Source: Ilyomonas sp963790435 (GTDB taxonomy: Bacteria; Bacteroidota; Bacteroidia; Chitinophagales; Chitinophagaceae). Taken from it: 64,000 nucleotides of DNA. The first letter of the stretch is position 1; each line of letters starts with the position of its first letter. Where the stretch lies: contig CAWBOI010000002.1 in assembly GCA_963790435.1 (NCBI GenBank), positions 372,001-436,000 of the forward strand, given 5' to 3'. Shown here in pieces: positions 56,183 through 64,000 of the stretch. A program made the translations under genes and the position numbers. The notes below the pieces were generated by a model that did no database searches, had not been told where the DNA came from, and saw nothing but the letters and a program-made list of their open reading frames with translations.

Positions 56183-58828
56183 ATGAATAAGAAAGCGATT
56201 CAAATCTTTATTTTATTATTGACAGTTGCGTTTGCTCATTCGCAAACGAAGATGCCATCAATTCGTTCAGTGGGCAGTTTGAAACCATCTTCTTCGCCTG
56301 TTCAAATGCCTTTTAACCGGCTTATTCGTTCTGCCGGAAAAGTAATTACCTATGGCAATCCTGAATTGGAAAATCATGCCCTTGATGTAACCATTTTGCC
56401 GGACAAAAAATACATTGCTGTTGAAGACCGTTATGGCGTGGCTATTCTTGATGTAAAAACAAACAAAATCAAAACCCGTTGGGCTTTTTCTGATAGTTCT
56501 TCTTATAAAGATTTGGTCAGCACCTATTCCGGTATCACCAGCTTTGCCTATCGGCAATCTACTTACATTGTTTGGGGGGCGCAAGGCAGCGGGCAAGACC
56601 GTGGTTTTATTGCAATTGCTGAAGTAAGAAAGGGTACAATTATCCATCTTTCTTTTCTTCCGTTTGCGGCAATACTGCCGGCTACAGTTGCCATCCCTAA
56701 CCAAATTTTGTTTCATATCGAAAACAATACTCCTTATCTCTATGTAGTGCTCAATGGAAACAACCAATTGGTAAAAATTAATTTTCTGAACCATCAGAAA
56801 ATATGGACAGCTAATATCGGCGAAGCACCATTTGGTATCTGCATTATAAAAGGTAAAGCTTACGTTACCAACTGGGCAGGACCTACAGTCAGGGATAGCA
56901 CCAAAGAAACGGCAGGCATTCCCTGGGGAAATGTTTATACCAATCCAACTACTGGCGGCACGCAGCAAGGCAGTGTATCTGTCATTGACGTTACCAACGG
57001 AGCAACAATCCATGAGCTTGCCATAGGTTTGCATCCAAATGTTATTATCAGCAGTCCAGACAAAAACTTTTTGTACATCGCTAATGCCAACAGCGATTAT
57101 ATCAGCGTGGTTGATGTGGCAAAGGAAACGGTGATTGATTCGATTGCAGTAGGTTTATTCTCTAATCAAAATATATATTACGGAAGCAGCCCTGATGGCT
57201 TGTGTATTTCTCCGGATGGCACGATGCTCTATGTTGTCAACGGTTTGGACAATGCGGTTGCAGTTGTGCATTTGGGTAATTCAGTATCTTCTATGGGAAA
57301 AGGAAAAACGGTTGTTCAAGGCTATATCCCAACAGAAGCCTATCCCTCCGGCATCGCTCTGCTGAACAATCAATTTTATGTTACCAATCTGGAAGCAAAA
57401 GGTGCACATATTTTGTCGCAAGCCAATGAATTTAAACAATTAGATGGAGCACCAAAGCAAGCATTTTCAATTCATAAAGAACTGACGTCTGTAAGCCTTA
57501 TTCCAATTCCGACAAAGCCACAATTGCTGCTTTACACAAAACGGGTAAGGCAGTTGAGTTTGTCTTACCGTCTGGTGGCTTCGCTCAACCCATTGCCACG
57601 AAAGAATGTGGCGCCCGAACCGGTTCCCCAACGCATCGGCGAGCCATCTGTATTTAAACACGTGGTGTACATCATCAAAGAAAATAAAACGTATGACCAG
57701 GTGTACGGTGATGTGAAAGAAGGCAATGGTGACAGTAATTTGTGTGTGTATGGCAAGTTTATAACACCCAACCAACATGAGTTATCGCGCCGCTTTTCTT
57801 TGCTCGATAATTATTATGCTTCCGGTAAATCATCTGCCGAAGGCCATCAATGGACAGATGCTGCGATGGTATCGGATTATGTTGAAAAGAATGTTCGCGC
57901 CTGGTTCCGCAGTTACCCGCACCGGCAGGAGGATGCGTTGGTGTATAATAAAGCCGGATTTATTTGGAATGACGCATTGGATCATGGAAAAAAGGTGCGC
58001 ATATTTGGCGAAGCCTGTACGACACATTACGATACCAAAATGAATTGGTTTACTATTTACAACAAGTATATCAGCCATGATTCTCTTTACCTGAAAAATA
58101 CCACAACCATCGCGAGAATCAGACCTGTCATTCATCCGTCTTATCCTGACTGCGACAACTTTGTATTTACCGATCAAATGCGTGCAGATGCTTTTATAAA
58201 TGAATGGAACAGTTACGAAGCTGCACCCGGCGACAGCCTTCCCGACTTGATGATACTTTCCATACCTGATGACCATACGGCTGGCACCACACCCGGTTTC
58301 CCCACACCAAGAGCTATGGTGGCAGACAATGATTTGGCATTGGGAAGGATCATTCAAACCATTACCAACAGCCGCTTCTGGGATTCTACCGTGGTGTTTG
58401 TAACCGAAGATGATTCGCAGTCAGGATGGGATCATGTGTCCTCTTATCGTACCATAGGATTGGTAATAAGCCCTTATTCCGAATTACAACAAGCAATTCA
58501 TACCAATTACAATCAAACCTGCATTGTACGAACCATCGAACAGATTCTTGGTATTCCACCCATGAATATTATAGATGCAACGGCACTGCCGATGTTTGAT
58601 TGCTTTACCAACATTAAAAACACTAATAGCTTTCGCTTTATCGCCAGCAATATTGCATTAGATGAAAAGAATAAACCACTTGCTGCATTAAAAGGTAAAG
58701 CCTTGTATTACGCTAATCTTTCCAAAACTTCGGCGTTTAAAGAATTGGATACCGGCGATGACGATAACATGAACCGTATCTTATGGTTTGCTGCCAAAGG
58801 CAACCAACCTTACCCGGTTAAAAAATAA
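56183..58828 (+). CDS. Secreted YncE-like propeller fused to a phosphoesterase
   Basis: The 881-residue product starts at ATG 56183, giving the signal peptide NKKAIQIFILLLTVAFAHSQ. Residues 60-420 form a beta-propeller with YVTN-type repeats (HPNVIISSPDKNFLYIANAN; YISVVDVAKETVIDSIAVG; GLCISPDGTMLYVVNGLDNA). The C-terminal half is a phosphoesterase/alkaline-phosphatase-superfamily domain: HVVYIIKENKTYDQVYGDV, FSLLDNYYASGKSSAEGHQW, LPDLMILSIPDDHTAGTTPG and VVFVTEDDSQSGWDHVSSYR, with likely metal-binding Glu/Asp/His residues. It is probably periplasmic or surface-exposed and frees phosphate or cleaves a phosphoester. It appears intact and lies in the phosphonate-type locus. Confidence 0.88.
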   Translation: MNKKAIQIFILLLTVAFAHSQTKMPSIRSVGSLKPSSSPVQMPFNRLIRSAGKVITYGNPELENHALDVTILPDKKYIAVEDRYGVAILDVKTNKIKTRWAFSDSSSYKDLVSTYSGITSFAYRQSTYIVWGAQGSGQDRGFIAIAEVRKGTIIHLSFLPFAAILPATVAIPNQILFHIENNTPYLYVVLNGNNQLVKINFLNHQKIWTANIGEAPFGICIIKGKAYVTNWAGPTVRDSTKETAGIPWGNVYTNPTTGGTQQGSVSVIDVTNGATIHELAIGLHPNVIISSPDKNFLYIANANSDYISVVDVAKETVIDSIAVGLFSNQNIYYGSSPDGLCISPDGTMLYVVNGLDNAVAVVHLGNSVSSMGKGKTVVQGYIPTEAYPSGIALLNNQFYVTNLEAKGAHILSQANEFKQLDGAPKQAFSIHKELTSVSLIPIPTKPQLLLYTKRVRQLSLSYRLVASLNPLPRKNVAPEPVPQRIGEPSVFKHVVYIIKENKTYDQVYGDVKEGNGDSNLCVYGKFITPNQHELSRRFSLLDNYYASGKSSAEGHQWTDAAMVSDYVEKNVRAWFRSYPHRQEDALVYNKAGFIWNDALDHGKKVRIFGEACTTHYDTKMNWFTIYNKYISHDSLYLKNTTTIARIRPVIHPSYPDCDNFVFTDQMRADAFINEWNSYEAAPGDSLPDLMILSIPDDHTAGTTPGFPTPRAMVADNDLALGRIIQTITNSRFWDSTVVFVTEDDSQSGWDHVSSYRTIGLVISPYSELQQAIHTNYNQTCIVRTIEQILGIPPMNIIDATALPMFDCFTNIKNTNSFRFIASNIALDEKNKPLAALKGKALYYANLSKTSAFKELDTGDDDNMNRILWFAAKGNQPYPVKK

Positions 58829-58874
58829 TGTATTGATAAAAGATTTTTTTATTTTACTATCCTCACTTAGGCTT

Positions 58875-59303
58875 ATGAACATACGACCAGCGGAAAAAAA
58901 AGATGCAAAAACAATCTTTGGTTTTATTCAGGAACTGGAAGAAGCCGCCTTTGATTATTTGCTTTTTCAACAGTATTATGCAATGAATCTTGCTAATGAA
59001 AATTATATTTACCTGGTTGCCGAAGTGGGTGATGAGGTTGTGGGTTATATCAGTTGTCATGGGCAAATTTTACTGCACCATGTTGATAAAGTTTTTGAAA
59101 TACATGAATTATTTGTAAAAGAAAACTATAGGAAAGTGAATATCGGTAAACGACTGGTAGAATCACTCGAAGCATGGCTCCGGCGCAAAAGTTACCGGTT
59201 GCTGGAGGTTACGCCTAACATAAAACGGGTTCATGCACACCGGTTTTATGTTAACAATGGTTTTGAGCAAACGCACCTGAAATTTACAAAAATACTGGAT
59301 TAA
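58875..59303 (+). CDS. phnO: Aminoalkylphosphonate N-acetyltransferase-like (PhnO-like) GNAT
   Basis: The 142-residue product starts at ATG 58875 (MNIRPAEKKDAKTIFGFIQE). It follows the E. coli PhnO pattern closely along its length: an IxELExAxFD-type opening, HGQILLHHVDKVFEIHELFV, an acetyl-CoA loop NYRKVNIGKRLVESLEAWLR, and EVTPNIKRVHAHRFYVNNGF then EQTHLKFTKILD. PhnO acetylates aminomethylphosphonate and 1-aminoethylphosphonate. The position among PhnX- and HpnZ-like genes supports the assignment. The comparison is from memory of the PhnO sequence, so a database search should confirm it. An upstream in-frame extension to 58788 overlaps the previous gene and is rejected. Confidence 0.75.
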   Translation: MNIRPAEKKDAKTIFGFIQELEEAAFDYLLFQQYYAMNLANENYIYLVAEVGDEVVGYISCHGQILLHHVDKVFEIHELFVKENYRKVNIGKRLVESLEAWLRRKSYRLLEVTPNIKRVHAHRFYVNNGFEQTHLKFTKILD

Positions 59304-59343
59304 TTAGTCAACCTACTTATAACAAACCCTATCTACCAATAAG

Positions 59344-59901
59344 ATGACTGAGAACAAACGGTTATATCACGTTAGTGAAGAAGAGGGTATTCAAATCTTC
59401 AAGCCAAAACCTTCCCCTTCATTTTTTGAGGATATTACCGGGGACGTTGTCTTCGCCATTTCGGAAACATTGCTGCACAATTATTTGCTTCCCCGCGATT
59501 GTCCGAGAGTAACCTTTTATGCCGGAAAAAACACATCGCAAATTGATAAAGAACTATTTTTCGGGCGAACAACGGCAGATTTTATAATTGCGGTTGAATC
59601 AGGATGGTGGCGAACGATACAACAAACGAAATTGTATTGTTATGAATTTCCATCCCAATCGTTTCGCTTATTGGATGAATGCGCCGGATACTATATTTCA
59701 GATGTACCTGTACAACCAATTTCTGTTGATGCGATTGATAATATACCCGAAGAATTGCTGAAAAGAAACATCGAACTGCGCATAATACCCAACTTATGGA
59801 AGCTGGCCGATGCCGTTGTTATCTCAACTTTATCTTTTTCGCTCATCCGCATGAGAAATGCGGCATTAAGACACGATTTCAATGTGAAGAAAACATTATA
59901 A
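59344..59901 (+). CDS. DUF6886 family protein
   Basis: The 185-residue product begins with KRLYHVSEEEGIQIFKPKPS and has DVVFAISETLLHNYLLPRDC, PRVTFYAGKNTS, LYCYEFPSQSFRLLDECAGY, VQPISVDAIDNIPEELLKRN and PNLWKLADAVVISTLSFSLI, then RMRNA. These match my memory of the DUF6886 family, soluble proteins of unknown function. Some members resemble ADP-ribosyl- or DarT-type folds in their HVS start, but I cannot claim that here. It lies 40 bases after the PhnO-like gene and probably belongs to the same transcript. Confidence 0.7.
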   Translation: MTENKRLYHVSEEEGIQIFKPKPSPSFFEDITGDVVFAISETLLHNYLLPRDCPRVTFYAGKNTSQIDKELFFGRTTADFIIAVESGWWRTIQQTKLYCYEFPSQSFRLLDECAGYYISDVPVQPISVDAIDNIPEELLKRNIELRIIPNLWKLADAVVISTLSFSLIRMRNAALRHDFNVKKTL

Positions 59902-59972
59902 AATTATTAAGCGTTAAAGGCGTAACGCTATGGTAATATTGCAGGAGTAGTTTTATTGAAAAGCTACTGCAG

Positions 59973-61103
59973 ATGTTCACTTTTGCTATTACTTTTTGCC
60001 TTATTTTTCAAAGTGCCGTTGCCATTTATTTATTAAAATCCGTTCATAAAGTTGAAATCTTCGACTGGCAGCTTCGCAATGTTTTAATTGTATTGCTCAC
60101 TCATATCCTAATCAAGTTTATTTTATTTTTTGTTATCAAAAGCAATTATCCGTATGGAACTGTAGCCACTGGTTTCAGCTTTTTTTACGCGCCTTACTTT
60201 TTTATTATTACAAGAAAAATACTGTTACAACCTGTTTCCAAAAGAGTGGTTTCTATTCATTTGCTTCCCTTTTATATTTTTTCGTTTGCTTTTGTTTTGC
60301 TCATATTTTTTCATTGGAAGCAAGTAATAAATAGTGAGCAAATGATTGTTTACAACAATGTAAACCTCACTGCAACCACACTTTCTTTTACGGTATATGG
60401 AAGTGTTATAAAAAAACAGTTCAAAAAGATAAAGCAAGACAGTAGCGATGTAAACCAAACATTACAAAAGCAATTGATAAATAACTCGATTTCCATTATG
60501 CTTATGTGTGGTGGGATGATAGTTCTTTTCAAAATGTTACATTTTATATATCCCCGACTGATTGATGTGGACATCAGATCAATTATCTATCTGCACCTTT
60601 TACTGCTACCGATACTTGCAATACGTTATAAACTGAAGAGTGGCTCTCAAGAAACAACGTTTATTAATGTTGCATCACATGAACAAAACGAACTACAAAC
60701 TGGAATTGTGGAGGTGGTAAAGAAATATCAAAAATCAGGTATCGAAGAGGCAGATTTAATAAAGTACGAAGACAAGATTGTAAAGTATATGAAGAAGAGC
60801 AAGCCCTATTTAAATGCCGAACTTTCATTAGAAGATTTGGCAAAACAAACCGGCATTCCCAAACATCATCTTACCCAAACGTTAAACAATAAAATAGAAA
60901 AAAGTTTTTACCAGTTTATTAATGAATATAGAATTGAGGAAGCCAAACAGAAACTAAAAAATGAAAAGGAAGAAGTGAGCATGTTGTCTCTGGCTTTCGA
61001 TGTTGGCTTCAACTCAAAATCTTCTTTCAACAATAATTTTAAAAAGCTAACCGGCCACACGCCATCCTCCTACAAAAAATTTGGGTTGGTGGCTAAAGAA
61101 TAA
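59973..61103 (+). CDS. Membrane-anchored AraC-family transcriptional regulator
   Basis: The 376-residue product has six or seven hydrophobic segments in residues 1-220 and a cytoplasmic C-terminal part with an AraC-type DNA-binding domain (residues about 275-370): LSLEDLAKQTGIPKHHLTQT, FYQFINEYRIEEAKQKL and the second helix-turn-helix VSMLSLAFDVGFNSKSSFNN, ending KLTGHTPSSYKK. Such membrane-embedded AraC regulators are common in Bacteroidota. Its place just before a SusC-like gene suggests that it controls that transport system or the upstream phosphonate-type genes. Confidence 0.9.
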   Translation: MFTFAITFCLIFQSAVAIYLLKSVHKVEIFDWQLRNVLIVLLTHILIKFILFFVIKSNYPYGTVATGFSFFYAPYFFIITRKILLQPVSKRVVSIHLLPFYIFSFAFVLLIFFHWKQVINSEQMIVYNNVNLTATTLSFTVYGSVIKKQFKKIKQDSSDVNQTLQKQLINNSISIMLMCGGMIVLFKMLHFIYPRLIDVDIRSIIYLHLLLLPILAIRYKLKSGSQETTFINVASHEQNELQTGIVEVVKKYQKSGIEEADLIKYEDKIVKYMKKSKPYLNAELSLEDLAKQTGIPKHHLTQTLNNKIEKSFYQFINEYRIEEAKQKLKNEKEEVSMLSLAFDVGFNSKSSFNNNFKKLTGHTPSSYKKFGLVAKE

Positions 61104-61320
61104 AATTATCACTTCGTATTCTCATTTCTTAACAATAGCGTAATATTCATTTAGTCAATCTAAAAGGTTGATTTTCAATACAATATTTTAATAAAAAAGT
61201 AAATGCCACTTGGCTTGTACTCTTTTTTGTTCTTCCCGTTTGGTTTTGTCGTACAAAAAAAACTTTCGGTCAACTTTTACACCTGCAATGCAAAATCATT
61301 GTTGTTCTTAAAACTATTTT

Positions 61321-64000
61321 ATGATCAAAACGTTGTTTCACATGAGCCGAACGCTGCTAACTGTATTGTTCGTTCTGCTGTTTTATTTTTCGCATGCACA
61401 AACTTTTACCATTACCGGTAAGGTGGTTGATGACATTAATAAAAAACCGCTGGTAGGAGCCACCATTGCTGTGGGAGATTCAACAAGCAGTGTAGCCACC
61501 ACCAATGAAACCGGCGATTTTACAGTAAGTGCTCAAAAAGGACAAATGCTTTTCATCAGCTATGTAGGTTATCAGTTATACACTGTAACCCTCTCTGATA
61601 ACTCATATATCAATGCCTCATTAAAGTTGAATGCCGGAGAAATTTCAGAAGTTGTCGTTACGGCATTGGGCATTAGAAAGGAATATAAAAAACTGGGTTA
61701 TGCCACCACAGTTGTAAAAGGTGATGATTTAACCAAAGCCCGCGATGCAAACCCATTACAATCCCTTACAGGCAAAGTTGCCGGCTTAACCATTGGCGCC
61801 TCTGCGGAAATGCTAACCAAGCCACAGGTAGTGCTGCGGGGCAGTACCGATTTGTTGTATGTGGTGGATGGCGTTCCCATCAACTCTGATACCTGGAACA
61901 TTAATGCCGATGACATTGAAACCTACAATGTTTTGAAAGGCGCCAATGCGGCTGCCTTGTACGGTTTCAGAGGTATTAACGGCGCTATCATTATTACCAC
62001 CAAACGTGGCTCCCGAGACAAGAAAGGCTGGCAGGTTAACCTGAATAGCAGCAACATGCTGGAAACCAGTTTTCTTACCGTTCCTAAAAGTCAAACGGAG
62101 TATGGGCGCGGTACAAACTTTCTGTATCAATATGCAAAAGCCAAATCCTATACCTATGGTGCGCCGGGAACCAATGGCAACGGAACCTTCGGCGGTGTGG
62201 ATGTTTTGTATGATAATTCACAACGTTTACAGGAATATGGACCCCGCTTTGAAGGTCAGTTAATTAAACAATATGATAGTCCTTATGACCCTGCCACAGG
62301 CATCAGAACGCCGACGCCCTGGCTTGCGCGGGGAAAAGACAATTTCCAGAATTTCATGCAGGATGGTTTTTTAAGTACAAATAACATTTCTCTTGCCTCA
62401 AGCGGTCCGAAGTATGACATCCGCATGTCTTATTCTCATATCTTCCAAAAAGGAATGGCGCCCAATACAAGGTTGAACATTGACAATGTAAATTTGAACA
62501 CAGGCTACAACATTAGCAGTAAGCTGCGCCTGGAAGGAAATTTAAATTTGAATATCCAGTATTCTCCTAATATTCCCGACGCTTCTTATGGACCGAACAG
62601 CTACGTTTACATGTTCAAAGTATATGGCTCATCAGATTATGACATCCGAGATTTGGAAAACATTTACAAGGGACCCCAGGGTGTAAAAGATTTGGTGCAA
62701 TATGCACCTGAATATGGTAGGGAAAACAGCGCCTGGTTTATTGCAAAAAAATGGTTGCGCACACATGATAAAACAGACATCTATGGCTATCTGAAACTGG
62801 ATTATAAAATAACCGACGAGCTAAACATAAGCGCGCGTTCACAAATCACGACGTGGGATCAGAGACGAACGGAAATTGTGCCCGCGTCTACCAACTTAAA
62901 CACTTATTTATCTTGGTATTATTTCGGATGGTATGGCGATTACAGGGTTGATCAACGCAACCTGGTTGAAAACAATTCAGATGTACTAATCAGCTATAAT
63001 AAAAATAGTAGCAATTTTAATTTAAGTGTCAATGGGGGCGCAAGTGAGCGTTCTTTTAAATACAATTCCTTATGGGCAACTACCAAGGATTTGGCTTTGC
63101 CAAATGTTTATGCTTTGTCCAACAGTTTAAATCCGGCGTTGAGTTATACATTTTCCTCAAGAATGCAGGTGTACAGCGCGTATTATAGTGTTGATTTGGG
63201 ATACAAGGACTTCTTTACGTTATCAACCACAGGAAGGGTAGATAATTTATCAACCTTACCACAAGGCAACCGGTCTTTCTTTTATCCGTCGGCTTCTCTA
63301 AGCACCGTAGTAAGCGATTACATGAAACTTCCCCAGGCGGTTTCTTTCTTTAAATTAAGGGCGTCTTATGCCGATGTAAAAGGAGCACTTACACAATCCA
63401 CCATACCATCAGCTTACACAGCAGTAACGGGCATTAGTACCGGTTCTTTGTTGGGGTATGGAACAGATTTGTACACTTCGTATGACGGACCAAGCTATAC
63501 GAACCAAAATACTTATTCGCTTGCTACCTATTACAATGGCACTTCTTCGGTTAATTATTCCAATACCATCGCCAACGCTGCTTTAAAGCCTTATAATGTA
63601 CAATCAATTGAAGCCGGAGCCGACATCCGGTTTTTCAAAAACCGGATTGGATTGGATGCAACCTATTTTACCAGCATTAACGGACCGCTGATTTATCAGT
63701 TGGGCGTGGCTCCTTCAACCGGTTTTTATGCACAGAATGTAAATGGTATTACATCTTTAAAGAAGGGCATTGAATTGCAGTTGAATGTAACGCCTTTTAG
63801 AAATCCCAAAGGTTTCTCGTGGGACATCAACATGAATTATTCAACGTTCAAGGAAACTTTGAAGTCCATTTATGGTAATGAAAAAGCATTATCCTTGAAT
63901 GGTCATAACTATAACATCGGCGAGCGGTTGGATGATTTTTACAGCACCAAGTTTGTAAGAGGACCCAATGGTGAAATTGTATATGGCAGCGGTGGTTTGC
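61321..64000 (+). CDS. SusC/RagA-family TonB-dependent receptor, cut by window edge
   Basis: The frame stays open from ATG 61321 to the right edge (893 codons). It has a signal peptide ending FYFSHAQ, a carboxypeptidase-regulatory-like domain (TFTITGKVVDDINKKPLVGATI), the SusC-type EVVVTALGIRKEYKKLGYATTVV, a plug with NPLQSLTGKVAGLTI, VVLRGSTDLLYVVDGVPINS, AALYGFRGINGAIIITTKRG, and a long barrel. ATG 61321 is preferred; an internal ATG at 61342 (MSRTLLTV) is also possible. SusC proteins import nutrients across the outer membrane with a SusD lipoprotein, which should lie beyond the edge. I infer that the substrate relates to the upstream locus, which is untested. Confidence 0.94.
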   Translation, partial: MIKTLFHMSRTLLTVLFVLLFYFSHAQTFTITGKVVDDINKKPLVGATIAVGDSTSSVATTNETGDFTVSAQKGQMLFISYVGYQLYTVTLSDNSYINASLKLNAGEISEVVVTALGIRKEYKKLGYATTVVKGDDLTKARDANPLQSLTGKVAGLTIGASAEMLTKPQVVLRGSTDLLYVVDGVPINSDTWNINADDIETYNVLKGANAAALYGFRGINGAIIITTKRGSRDKKGWQVNLNSSNMLETSFLTVPKSQTEYGRGTNFLYQYAKAKSYTYGAPGTNGNGTFGGVDVLYDNSQRLQEYGPRFEGQLIKQYDSPYDPATGIRTPTPWLARGKDNFQNFMQDGFLSTNNISLASSGPKYDIRMSYSHIFQKGMAPNTRLNIDNVNLNTGYNISSKLRLEGNLNLNIQYSPNIPDASYGPNSYVYMFKVYGSSDYDIRDLENIYKGPQGVKDLVQYAPEYGRENSAWFIAKKWLRTHDKTDIYGYLKLDYKITDELNISARSQITTWDQRRTEIVPASTNLNTYLSWYYFGWYGDYRVDQRNLVENNSDVLISYNKNSSNFNLSVNGGASERSFKYNSLWATTKDLALPNVYALSNSLNPALSYTFSSRMQVYSAYYSVDLGYKDFFTLSTTGRVDNLSTLPQGNRSFFYPSASLSTVVSDYMKLPQAVSFFKLRASYADVKGALTQSTIPSAYTAVTGISTGSLLGYGTDLYTSYDGPSYTNQNTYSLATYYNGTSSVNYSNTIANAALKPYNVQSIEAGADIRFFKNRIGLDATYFTSINGPLIYQLGVAPSTGFYAQNVNGITSLKKGIELQLNVTPFRNPKGFSWDINMNYSTFKETLKSIYGNEKALSLNGHNYNIGERLDDFYSTKFVRGPNGEIVYGSGGL

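Overview
The window is chromosomal DNA of a Bacteroidota bacterium, most likely a member of the Chitinophagaceae. The grounds are the AT-rich composition, -7 boxes of the TAnnTTTG type, weak or absent Shine-Dalgarno sequences, SusC-type and OMP_b-brl_3-type outer-membrane receptors, a Bacteroidota-type kdp operon with a porin and a NtrC-class regulator, and many families known mainly from this phylum. The species cannot be named from the sequence. Both edges cut genes: ileS on the left and a SusC-like receptor on the right.

Layout. 1-20.6 kb is mostly housekeeping: ileS, tRNA-His, a DUF445-like membrane protein, a TonB-dependent receptor, rmuC, a fadN-type beta-oxidation enzyme, glmM, a GNAT enzyme, glmS, thrC, a pentapeptide-repeat protein, a Nudix hydrolase, an inositol-monophosphatase-family gene and thiL. 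20.8-25 kb carries recQ and a copper-type P-ATPase. 25-41 kb is a potassium (Kdp) island read leftwards: a sigma-54 response regulator, five very small membrane-protein genes including kdpF, then kdpA, kdpB, kdpC, a porin and an acyl carrier protein, and at the far end a KdpD sensor lacking a kinase domain overlapped by a separate histidine kinase. Between the acyl carrier protein and kdpD lies about 4.5 kb of decayed DNA with remnants of a second, divergent kdpA and of further porins, plus two very long A-tracts.

41-52 kb is a sugar-acid island: glycerate kinase and a GntP permease, a rightward oxidoreductase/SDR/TIM-barrel operon, and a leftward operon dgoA-dgoD-MFS-dgoK-lactonase that forms a complete galactonate (De Ley-Doudoroff type) route to pyruvate and glyceraldehyde 3-phosphate. 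52.6-64 kb is a candidate phosphonate-use locus: a DUF5690 membrane protein, an HpnZ-like dehydrogenase, a PhnX-like hydrolase, a broken methyltransferase, a secreted YncE/phosphatase fusion, a PhnO-like N-acetyltransferase, a DUF6886 protein, a membrane-anchored AraC regulator and a SusC-like receptor.

Two sequence-level patterns cut across the genes. One is an 11-mer, GCAAAAACAAA, with about 17 exact copies on both strands inside and between genes. The other is a family of heptanucleotide tandem repeats that occur between genes and also in frame inside ileS and the copper ATPase. More than a dozen single-base frameshifts break genes that should be intact, including ileS. Many lie at short homopolymers, so sequencing error is the likeliest cause for the housekeeping genes, whereas the 28-32 kb stretch looks truly decayed or badly assembled.
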